A stretch of 64,000 nt of DNA from Mercurialis annua (lineage: Eukaryota; Streptophyta; Magnoliopsida; Malpighiales; Euphorbiaceae): assembly GCF_937616625.2 (NCBI RefSeq), contig NC_065574.1:23415001-23479000 (forward strand). Reading direction: 5' to 3'. The translations under genes and the position numbers were made by a program. Positions 48,176 through 59,391 of the stretch are shown here, piece after piece; position 1 is the stretch's first letter; every line of letters starts with the position of its first letter. The notes beneath the pieces are model-generated. The model did not search any database and was not told the origin of the DNA. It worked only from the letters and a program-made list of their open reading frames with translations.

Positions 48176-50781
48176 TGTCACGACCCAAAATCTCGAGCCG
48201 AGACTTACGCTAGGGAATGGGAATGGTAGTTCTGAAACCCGTAGCAAGCCTTTAAAAGACAAAAACTATACATAAATTTTTCGCAAACATCCTTGCAAAA
48301 CATACACACCAACATCCATACATACATATACAAAATGTTTTCGTTAAAAACCATACAAGGTTTTACGTATACACGTCTGTTCAAAACCTAAAACAAAATA
48401 TTATATAGGAACTTGATCTTACTATGCGATATCTCATATCCTGGCACATCCCTTTCCATTACAAAGCAAATAGTATAATGCGGAAGTTGAAACATATTTA
48501 CACATCAGAGAGTGCAGAAAGCATATGAACACTGTTTGACAAACATATACAAACTAGGACCTGACTCTTCTACAGGACTACTGATCCTGTACACCCTTCA
48601 GACTTCTGGAATAAGGATAGAAGTCTGGCTTGCCAAAACTAGACACTTGCACCAAACACTATTGGGGGGTTAGTCGAAACTGAGTTTACAAACAAGTTTT
48701 TATTAAAACATTCAAATCAATGCATAAATAATTCAAACATATGCATCCATGTACGAATATCCGACTGAAACCTTAACACTTAGGCAATAACCTTATACTG
48801 GAACCAAACTATTCAGAACTTCTGATCTAGGCGAGTTACGAACGAATTGCATACTTATTCCTTGTGGTATGGTCCTGGGATAATTCAACTGAGTTATCCT
48901 ATACCACATAGTACAGTCACGAGATAATTAAACCGAGTTATCCGTACTACTACTTGTTCATTATCATACAAACATACAAATAAACCCGAGATAATTTGAC
49001 TGAGTTATTCTGTATCGGACAAAACAATCTAACAAAATGTCTTTCAAACGTCAAATGATGTCACACTGATGTCATATTGCAGAGTCCTTGCACTTACTGA
49101 AGTTTCTTAAGGCTCTAGACCAAACTGGTGATCACACAGTTTCTATTACCGCTCAATAGGAAAGCTTGTTCCATCGGATTTATACTGGTTTCAAATTATG
49201 ATGTGTACATTTCAGACAGAGAAATTCATTTTCAAATGATGCTATGACATTGTATAAAACATTTGCATAATATAGATGCAGTTTCAAATACTATATATGT
49301 AAACAAACCACATAACAAACTCACAGTGTGTTATTCCCAAAAACTTTGATACTTTATTGCGTTCGTCAAGCTCCCTAAGCTCTGTGACCGCTTGAAGGTT
49401 GACTTACCAAACCTAACACATATGTCACATAGATATCGAGTTAATACTTAACTCGATAGATATTATAGACTTCAGACAAAACACGAATACGACTTGCTAT
49501 ATTAGTCGTGTCTAACTTGGATATTAACTTAGCTAGATAAACTTAAGTCTAAGGTCAATAATAAGTAATGAAAATCCAAGTTATATCTCGATACATATCT
49601 GAACTATAACTAATCAAGCCATATAAGCAATACGACTTAGTCATAGCTTTTAAATGTCTTTTATAACTTATAAAAGCGTTTAGCGTATTAATTACTAAAC
49701 CTTTCTCGTTCTTTTTAAACATTTTTCTTAAACATCAAATAACTATCTCATATTAGTTTTCATAACCTATTCTCGATACATTTTCTATGTTTTAAAACCA
49801 TCATTTAAAAACATAGCAATCCTAGCTGAAAACGTTTCAAACTATCGTCACACTTACCGTTCAACAAACACAATCAAACTATCTTAAAACATCACATCGT
49901 TAAACTAAAATCACAAACCAAAAACGCTCCCCCTCTTCACCATGGAGACTGCCTTTGCAGCCCCGTCGTGAGCAAAATTCAGCTCTGCTCATGACGGCAA
50001 TTCTGCTACGGTGGAGCAGAATACTACTTCAGCGTGGCAGCAATTCTGCCATTAATGGCAGAATTCTCCCCCCGCCGGAGAAGAGTCATGGATGGCTGAA
50101 TCCTCGCCGGAGCTAGTAGCTCAATCATCCATCAATTTACACTTTGAACAACACACAAACACCTCTAGAACTCAACACAAACACCAAACAACCATAGCAA
50201 TTCATAAACACCAAATTCACAAAACCTAACTCATTTTTCTATCTAAAAATCCTCCAAATCAATCAACAAACTTCAAAATTGTTGGGCCTAAGATGATTAC
50301 CTTTGTCTTGTGAATGTTTTGCCTCCAAAAAGATGAAATTTGGTTGAGAATTTCTTGAGCTATGGTGATGGGGGTGGTGCAGAAATGGAGGTGAGGAAGA
50401 GGTAAGGGTTTTCTTCTTTTTCTCTTTAATTTTTCTTTTCGTTTTCTTTTGATTTTCTATCTTAACATATTAAAATAGGTAAAAATACCAAAGAGACCCC
50501 TCACTTAAGCCTCATCTCTTCGTTTTATAAGTTAAAAATCCATTTTAACTTACTTGATAAATCGACGTACTTAATTATCACAACGACTTTCGGAAATCCT
50601 TTTTCCGACTAGTCCTTACTTATTCTTAATAATAATTTCTACTTAGAAATCATTATTATTCCCCGCCAAATCTCTAAAAAAATTTTTGTCGGTGTCCAAT
50701 TCCGAACTACTTGATCTTATTTACGAGCTTTTCAGGACTCGTGGCATAATCTGATAGCTTAACATTTTTATGGTTATAACA
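48176..50781 (-). repeat. 3' LTR, 2606 bp
   Basis: About nine-tenths identical by eye to the 5' copy over the first 230 bases. Contains the 'ggagataattNaaccgagttat' type motif several times (48865-49020) and the family terminus. Confidence 0.88.
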
Positions 50782-53700
50782 ATCACCCCTCCTTATAATA
50801 AAGAACTTTGCCACTTTCTAAACCACACTAATATGCGTATCTTTATCACATACTTTCCTTCATCGTTTGTGAACTAGGATAACTGTCTTTGTTATCTTGT
50901 CCTTTTGTTCACCTTACGACTATTGCTAACATCTGTAAAGATGCTAGTCTTATCCTTTGTTCCCTTATGCCATCGTTATTTGTAACTCGATACTTGTTGT
51001 CCTTTAGTAAAGAGATGGTTAATCTCTGACCAAACCTTCTTAGTTGGCGCGTATCTGTCTCATACATGACTATCTTATCTGTAGGACAACAATTGTTGTC
51101 GCGTTGGGGTTTTAATACCGTCGTCTATTACTGCTTTACTTATTAGGTTTGTATCTTTCCGGTCCTTAGCGTTGGTACATCTTTAACTTCTTCTCGCTAC
51201 TTATGGATATCAATCTTAAATCCTTTCTTTCTTAACTCTTTCTTCTTACCGATCCTTTGTTGATATTATCCTTAACCTGTAGATCCCAAGTTTCCTTAAC
51301 TTGTCCAACTTTACTCCTTTAGCTCACTTTGGCTGTCCAAATTGCTTATTCAAAGAATTTATTTGCAATACAAAATTGGTATTCGCATAGTCACAACATC
51401 CTTTACAACTTTTCTTTACACCTTGGGTGTAGATTACAACCCGAAAGCGTCCAAAACTAGCCTCAAAGTTGCTTCGTTGGACTATTCGTCAACTTGCAGG
51501 CAGTTGTTAAAGTCTATGTAATAAGAATTCAAACATTCCTTATTTGAATTTTATTCCATATTCTAATACTTTGTCGTTCCATCTACACTTTTCGTTTAGA
51601 GTTGAACTTCTTTCGACATCTCCTTAGTCCTTTTCAGTGTTTACTTACACTTTACACTTCTTACCGAGCATAAGGTTAACTCCTTACCTTTTCTCGAGGT
51701 TAATTCATCCATAAACTTCTTATAATGTGATGTGTTATTGTCTAACACACTTTCCTTACCCTAATGTAGGTTATTTCCTTGTCTTATATAGTCTTATCCT
51801 TTACTCCTTTCAATATTTATGAGGAACTATTATTCCATAATAGTCCTATCGATCTTCTTTCAATTGGTTCTTGAGACCTCAACTTTAATCCTACATCTTA
51901 TTTGTTTGGATACTCTATTTCGTTGATGGATCTCTATTCCATCTCACATCTTATGGACCTTCGAGTTTATCGAAGTCTGACGTCATCTTTCATGACATCC
52001 TTTGCCTGTTTTGTACTTGTTTGATACAAGCTTACTTATTCCTCTTTCGCCTTCCTTGCGACACTCTGATCACTTACCTATTAACTGTTGTCTTTACAGT
52101 TAAGCTTATACACCTTTTTGTTTGATAGCCTTAACCATTTCTCGTTGTAATTAAGAGTGTGTTTCCCTTCACTACCTGATCATACACTTCATGGCTTATG
52201 AATCTCATGAAGTTGAATGCTTACTTAGCATTACTTGATATGTATCGGGTCCCTTTTCCCCGATATACTTCCGTTCTGGATTCCTTTAACCTTGATCATC
52301 TCTTACTTCTTGTTCCAATATCTCCAACCTTATACTTATCATAAGGTTGATAGTTGTTTTTCTTGAACTTACCACCATAACTTTCAGTTATGTGTACACC
52401 TACATATCCTATTCTTACTGATATCTGCTTTATCAGTAGGTTGGTCTTATCTTCGTGCCAACTCTATCTTCCTTGATTCTATGTATTTGTGTCTACATAG
52501 AAATTTTACTTCTTTTATTACTTCTTAAGTAACGTCCTAATTCCTTTTCTCGACTATCTTTGTCGAGTACAATTCCTTATACTCAAGCTGTTTAGACCCC
52601 TTCTCGATTTTGACTATCTTAGTCAATCTCTTTGCATACTTTGTCTATCTCTGGGTCTTATGCTTTCTTGTATTTGAATACCTTGGTGTAGGTATCTCGT
52701 CCAAGTTCTTTATCTCTTCTAGGTATCTCTTCTTATCGTTTCTTATTCTGACTTATCCAATAAAATAAGGATGTTATAACTCAACTCTGTTGATGAGTCT
52801 TCCTTTCCTATCTTGTTGCACCTTTCGATGTCCATATGGCTTATTAGCCATAGCGTATGTCTCATTCGTTCGGTTCTTTTAAGCGCTATCAATCCAACTA
52901 TTATTCGCATATAGCGAGATCACATCCTTGTGATGGTTATCCATGTCGACCACACACCTCGGTGTCGAGTTTTCTGATCCTTTATCTGGATGTCGACATC
53001 TTCGACCATCGTTGCACCTCTTACTCTCGAGGTGTCTTACTTGCCTTATACGATCTTCACTTTCATAGGTTCTTCCTATGAAGTATGATCCTATGTTTAT
53101 TCATTATTGCTCTTTGTTATGATTTTGTTATTGGTGTCATAGAAATTTCCGTCTGGTTTTCTTAGTTTCAAATTCATTCAAACTTGCCCGTCGGCAATTT
53201 CAAATGTTTTCCTTCTCAAATCAAATACCATTTTCAAACATACCTTTTCAAAACCTTTAGTATAATTGCGCATCAGAGTAATGACACCACTTATCACTAA
53301 AGATTCATTATTTTCAAATTTCTTGTATTGCTCGTATCAGCCAATGTATAACGCAGAGTTTTAAATCAATATGCATACATATGTGATGATACTGCAATGT
53401 ATTTTAAAACATGCATTTCATTTTTCCTATGACGCACTATATGCTGCATCTGCGCACAATTATAATTTTAAAAGAAATTTAAAACCTGATTTCTTTTGCA
53501 AATATCGTAAGTTAACTCAGACCGGATCTTCTATGACCTTTAACTTTCTTTATTATGGCTATATCTCATAATTATTGATGTTCTTTATCATTACCCCCTA
53601 TCCTTTCATCATACACTAATGACTTATGTTAGGGGTATAGCTTAGCTTATTTGTGCATATTTGAAATTTTGTAGAGTATGTCGAACTCATTTCATGTATG

Positions 53701-53916
53701 GTCAATGTATGTTTTATATGTTTACTTTCCTTCTTAAAGGATATCTCAAACCTGGTTACCTAGGTTTTATATCTTCTGGTGCATCTTCTATATCATGATA
53801 ATCTATCGTTCATACGAGGTATTTATATTATAATGGTTTGCTATATTGATCAAACCATAACTATCGTAAACAATGTATTATCATTAGGCATATACATCGA
53901 ACATGGAGATGCTCGA
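50782..53916 (-). other. Purine-rich non-coding interior
   Basis: No frame above about 75 codons on the sense strand. Shares blocks with the interiors at 13537-18010, 42640-45490 and 7956-8400. Conserved small palindromes include GACAACAATTGTTGTC (51085-51100; GACAACAACTGTTGTC at 45122) and ACTATTA..TAATAGT (51826-51844, same loop at about 44517-44538), plus CTCGAC..GTCGAG (52549-52567). I recognise no RT, RNase H or integrase box. Confidence 0.6.
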
Positions 53917-54572
53917 CTAGATTCGCCCCATTCCTGTTCGTCTCGGGCTACCCGTAGTTGGTGATACGGAATTGAACCTTACAGTTGGCTCCGGAACATT
54001 CAACTGAAACTCGAGTACTTGTGCCCTTCCTCGACGATAGAAGAATGCTTGAGCGAGATTCCCTTGACGTTCGAGTGCTGTCTCAATCTCATTAGCTCTA
54101 CCTGCTACATAGGAGAAATGTTCGAGTACATCCTCGAGCAAAGCATTGTACTTGGGTCCTAGACCTCTTAGGAACATCCGATTGATCTCTACGCTTCTTC
54201 CTTGGGTCAACTATGGTATTACCATTTTCAACCTAAAGAATTCCATAGCGTAGGCTCGTACTAGAGAGAAGCCCCAAGAAAATGAGTTCATGTACTTGTT
54301 GATCCGATTGATGCTTTCTCTAGCCATCCCTCCTCTTTGGATAATATCTGATCGGAGACCTCTATACATCTGGATCTCTCCCCGGTACCCATATAGCCAT
54401 ACATCTCCGACAGTTAGATTATCCAGTGGGTCTGCAGGTGGTTCTTTGGGATTATTACCTACCTCTAGTGCCATGGGCACTTCCTGAATTCCCATGAAAC
54501 CATTTTATACACTAAAGGTATTCCCTCTCCAGTTGGTACAACATGTGTCTGATCTCCTTCTTGCCTAGACAT
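53917..54572 (-). pseudogene. gag: Gag remnant of the complete element
   Basis: Starts at 54572 (MSRQEGDQTHVVP) and shifts frame near 54500. It continues MGIQEVPMALEVG, ESINRINKYM, SLVRAYAMEFFRL, a TAG at 54211, then TQGRSVEINRMFLRGLGPKYNALL, LEHFSYVAGRANEIETALERQ. The '..Y..EFFRL....TQ......RMFLRGL' arrangement is the capsid pattern of chromovirus Gag. A basic tail follows, but no zinc knuckle is found. About 215 codons in all. Nothing resembling protease follows, so this looks like a gag-only (TR-GAG/LARD-like) element. Confidence 0.7.
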
Positions 54573-54954
54573 GCTGAAATAAAAACAACTGGATGTGAGA
54601 TTCCATTCTCACAAGTTCCTTTGTTATATACATATGTGGCTTGTATATTCTCTCATGCACGTTTCATCATCGTATGTACGTGTTCCAACAATAACAAATA
54701 ACGTTTTATAAACAACCCATCATATACGCATAATAGGCTCACGTCCTATTTAAGAAAGTTAAGAGTCTAGACAGACAAAAGAGGACTTCATCGACGATAT
54801 AACTAAGAGGACTTATCAAAGATATGTCTCGAGTCCTATAGCTGCAGTAGTTCCTAACTTACCCTAGTGACAACGTCAAATCTAGGTTCAAACAAACACT
54901 AATCACATATGAGCAATGGCATGTGAATCTAAAGCATTGCTATGATACCACCTT

Positions 54955-57597
54955 TGCGACGACCCAAAATCTCGAGCCGAGACCGACGCAAGGGAACGGG
55001 AATAGTAGTTCCGAAACCCATAGCAAGCCTTTAAAAGACAAAAACTATACCTAAATTTTTTGCAAAACATCCTTGCAAAACATACACACCAACATCCATA
55101 CATACATATACAAAATGGTTTTCATTAAAAACCGTACAAGGTTTGACGTATACACGTCTGTTCAAAACCTGAAACAAAACATTATATAGGAATGCGATAT
55201 CTCATATCCTGGCACAGCCCGTTCCATTACAAAGCAAACAGTATAAAGCGGAAGTTGAAACATATTTACACATCAGAGAGTGCAGAAAGCATATGAACAC
55301 TGTTTGACAAACATATACAAACTAGGACCCAACTCTACTACAGCACTACTGATCCTGTACACCCTTCAGACTTCTGGAATAAGGATAGAAATCTGGCTTG
55401 CCAAAACTAGACACCTGCACCAAACACTATTGGGGGGTCAGTCGAAACTGGGCGAGTTTTTTAGTTTACATACAAGTATTTATTAAAACATTCAAATCAA
55501 TGCATAAATCATTCAAACATATGCATCCATGTACGAATATCCGACGGAAACCTTAACACTTGGGCTATAACCTTATACTGGAACCAAACTATTTGGAACT
55601 TCTGATCGAGGCGAGTTACGAACGAATTGCATACTTATTCCTTGTGGTATTGTTACAAGATAATTCAACCGAGTTATCATATAGCACATAGTACAGACCC
55701 AAGATTATTCAACCGAGTTATCTGTACTACTACTTATTCATTATCATTCAAACATACAAATATACCCGAGATAATTCAAATGAGTTGCTCCGTAATACAG
55801 GTCCCGAGATAATTCGACCAAGTTATCCTGTATCGGACAAAACAAACTAACTAAATGTTTTTCAAACGTCAATTGATGTCACACTGATGTCATAATGCAG
55901 AGTCCTTGCACTTACTGAAGTTTCTTAAGGCTCTAGACTCAACTGGTGATCACACAGCTCCTATTACCGCTCAATAGGAAAGCTTGTTCCATTGGATCTA
56001 TACTGGTTTCAAATTATGATGCGTGCATTTCAAACAGAGAAATTCATTTGCAAATGATGCTATGACATTGTATAAAACCCTTGCATAATAAAGATGTAGT
56101 TTAAAATACTATATATGTAAACAAACCACATAATAAACTCACAATGTGCGATTCCCAAAAACTTTGATACTTTATAGCATTCAACAAGCTCCCTGAGCTC
56201 CATGACTGCTTGAAGGTTGACTTACCAAACCTAACACAGATCTCACATAGATATCTAGTTAATACTTAACTCGATAGATACTATAAACTTCAGACAAAAC
56301 ATGAATATGACTTGTTATATTAGTCGTGTCTAACTTGGATATTAATTTGGCTAGACAAACTTAAGTCTATCAATTAAGGTCATTAATAACTAAAGAGAAT
56401 CCGAGTTATATCTCGACACATTGCTTAACCATAATTAATCAAACCATATAATAAATACGACTTAGTCGTAGCTTTTAAACGTCTTTTATAACTTATAAAA
56501 GTGTTTAGCGTATTACAAAACTTTTCTCGTTCTTTTTAAACATTTTTCTTAAACATCAAATAACAATCTCATTTTAGTTTTCATAACCTATTCTCAATAC
56601 ATTTTCTATGTTTTAAGACCATCATTTAAAAACATAACAATCCTAGCTTAAAACGTTTGAAACTATCGTCACACTTATCTTTTAACAAACACATTCAAAC
56701 TATCTTAAAATGTCACATCGTTGAACTAAAATTACAAACCAAAAATGTTCCCCCACTTCCCCATAAGGACTGCCTTTGCAGCCCCTATGGGCTGTTATTG
56801 CTGCCCCGTCGTTAGCACAGTTCAGCTCTGCTAACAACGACAATTCTATTGTGGCAGCAATTCCGCCATTAATGGCAGAATTCTTCCCCCGCCGGAGAAG
56901 AGCCATGGCTGTCCGGATCCTTGCCGGAGCTTGGAGCTCAATTATCCATCAATTTACACTTTGAATAACAAACAAACACCTCTAGAACACTACACAAACA
57001 CCAAACAACCATAGCAATCCATAAACACCAAATTCACAAAACCTAACTGATTTTTCTATCTCAGAAATCCTCCAAATCAATCAACAAACTTCAAAATTGT
57101 TGGGCCTAAGATGATTACCTATGTCTTGTGAACGTTTTTCCTCCAAAATGATGAAATTTGGTTGAGAATTCCTTAAGCTATGGTGATGGGGGTGGTGCGG
57201 CAATGGAGGTGAGGAAGAGGTAAAGGTTTTCTTCTTTTTCTCTTCAATCTTTCTTTTGTTTTCTTTTGATTTGCTATCTTATCATATTAAGATATGTAAA
57301 AATACCAAAGAGACCCCTCACTTAATCCTCGTCTCTTCGTTTAATAAGTTAAAAATCCATTTTAACTTGATAAACCGACGTACTTAATTATTACAACGAC
57401 TTTCGAATATATTTTTTCCGACAAGTCCTTACTTATTCTTAATAATAATAATTTCTACTTAGAAGTCATTATTACTCCCCGCCAAATCTCTAAAAATTAT
57501 TATGTCGGTATCCAATTCTGACCTACTTGATCCAATTTACGAGCTTTTCAGGACTCGTGGCACAATCTGACAACTTAACATTTTTAGGGTTATTATA
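54955..57597 (-). repeat. 5' LTR, 2643 bp
   Basis: Pairs with 48176-50781. Its end is mutated to GTCGTCGCA where the sister has GTCGTGACA. Contains the 'cgagataattcNaNNgagtt' motif at 55660-55830. Includes a GC-richer block (56755-56930) with several short hairpins such as CTGCCTTTGCAGC. Confidence 0.88.
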
Positions 57598-57602
57598 ATA
57601 CT

Positions 57603-58463
57603 GTTGAGATGAGATAGAAACGAATATATCCAGTAAATAAAGCCGGTAACAGATAAGCCAAGCACAAGAGTTTCGGGGAGGTCCATGAACCCTAGTCTTT
57701 GGTCTGATGCACGATAATCTTACCGGAGGCGAGTAAGATTATATAGTCGGTTAAAAGGCATTTCCTAGTCGAACTAGGTGGCGACTCCATTTTCAAACCA
57801 TTTCCAGAACGAGAAGTCATCCATAAGCCTTGGGCGAGCGACCCCTAAACCCCGCTCCACTCACACTTACCAATTATTTAATCTTAATATATTTCCCTTT
57901 CTTTAGTCCCGCTCAATGCCAAATTAATGAATAATAATTTTTAATTTAAATTATTATTTTTCGATAATTTAAATTGACCCGCTTTGGTCTAAATCCTTAT
58001 TATTATAACTTAATGCAATGCCTGTGATTTTAATTCACACGATCATGTCATGTGACACCGTACTTGATACGTTTAATAGTACGAAGTTTTACACACACAT
58101 TACACCATAGAAGTTAATAAAAAATTTAAACTTTGTTAGTTCATTTAGACTTTAAACTCTATAAGAAGTAATAATACAAAGAATTTAAAGAAGAGAATTC
58201 AGAAATTTTCTTATATTAATTGATAACCGCTACTTGTTACAAGAAAAAGATATATGTACATCTAGCATGCCAACTATTACACAACTAAAGCGTGTTGCCA
58301 AATAAGAGGACATTTATGAAAATACAACTAACTAATAAATAACAGATAAATACATTAGTCAACAGGATAAATTCTAAAAACAAGTAATATTTTTTTTTCT
58401 CATATGAATTACATATATTTTTAATTCATAAATGTATTTGTTTATTTGTGATGGAATATATAG

Positions 58464-58465
<2 letters not shown>
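57603..58465 (+). other. End of Tat/Ogre-like LTR, primer site, leader
   Basis: TGGCGACTCC at 57779-57788 matches the start of the primer site typical of Tat/Ogre elements, just after a 'tttcctagtcgaactagg' stretch. Beyond it lies leader-like sequence ('ccccgctccactcacacttacc') and then AT-rich sequence with no gene. Confidence 0.5.

Positions 58466-58509
<44 letters not shown>
58466..58509. repeat. (TA)n microsatellite
   Basis: About 21 TA units, directly abutting the outer LTR end of the Tat element. The target duplication, if any, is hidden in the repeat. Confidence 0.95.
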
Positions 58510-58513
<4 letters not shown>

Positions 58514-58986
58514 CGCCTGAAAATATTCCGGACTCGAATCTTTGAATTTATAGTCGGGATCGGTTTGAGGTTTGATACTTTAACGAACCTATGTAGATAT
58601 TCGCAGGGCTTGTTTGGTTAAAAACACTTAACCACGTGATCTAACAAGTAATAATCTGGGAGTTATGAACTCAGGCGAGATTAATACCGAAAACTACTCC
58701 TAAATTAAAACAATCTGGAGATTGCGAGATAAAAAGCACTGGGCTTGGTTTTTGATTGATTGATTTGTTGATACAAAAATAATGAATCTCTGAGCTATTT
58801 ATAGCTCCTCATAATCAAGACTCCTAATCCAACTAAGACTAAAACTCTAATAGAAAATCACTCCTAATGAGCTACAAATTCCTATAAAACAGAAAAAGCA
58901 ATAATAAAAAGGCTTTCCGTTGGGCCTGGATCCCTAATAAGCCCATATGAAGTTCTACCTAGTAATTTCCTGGGCCGGTGTAAACA
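58510..58986 (-). repeat. 3' LTR of Tat element, 477 bp
   Basis: Minus strand starts TGTTTACACCGGCCC and ends GGCGAACA, preceded by a purine tract (GTTGGGGGCAT). The left end abuts the TA microsatellite. Boundaries are from TG/CA ends and the tract; the 5' LTR is not in view to confirm. Confidence 0.7.
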
Positions 58987-59039
58987 ATGCCCCCAACAAG
59001 CCTGAAACAACTATTTTTGGGCTTGTTCTTTTCCTTCTC

Positions 59040-59391
59040 CTTACCTGGCCCAGCAACGAACCCAAAACTCTGATATTTAAAAAATTCAAAGGGGTACGCA
59101 TCTATTGACTCCTAGGTACCCCCTTCGTGCCACGTCATCACCAGCTGTCCCCCATGATGTCACGTTTTGGCCCCACGACCTTTCGGCTTCCTTCAATTTT
59201 GTCTTTTAAGAAAAACACCACCTCATTTTCTCACTCACTTACTCTCTCTGCATTTGTGAAACTTCTCTCTCTAGACAAATCTCAAGTGCTCTCCGTATCG
59301 CTGCTTGGTAAGTAACTATCCTCGCCCTTCATATATTTGAATTGCCCCTCCAAATATTCGTCTAACTGAGGTACTCCATTCTGCAGTTATC
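59040..59391 (+). promoter_or_regulatory. Promoter/leader of antisense PMD gene
   Basis: Bases 59072-59082 read ATATTTAAAAA, a possible TATA-like site. A pyrimidine-rich leader (about 59218-59275) is followed by a likely 5'-UTR intron, with GTAAGT at 59308 and TTCTGCAG ending at 59386, six bases before the ATG. This lies between the LTR and the gene on the opposite strand to pol, so the gene probably has its own promoter. Confidence 0.5.

Larger units (their letters stand above)
48176..57597 (-). mobile_element. Complete 9.4 kb LTR element, TSD ATACT
   Basis: Left edge atact|tgtcacgaccc, right edge gggttattata|atact. The pentamer ATACT is perfect (48171-48175, 57598-57602). Minus strand: 5' LTR 57597-54955, primer site TGGTATCATAGC (54950-54939), gag remnant, purine-rich interior, polypurine tract (TTATAAGGAGGGGTGAT, 50798-50782), 3' LTR 50781-48176. 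LTR starts differ at the second base (TATAATAACC, TGTTATAACC). No pol. It is inserted in a Tat/Ogre-like LTR. Confidence 0.92.
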
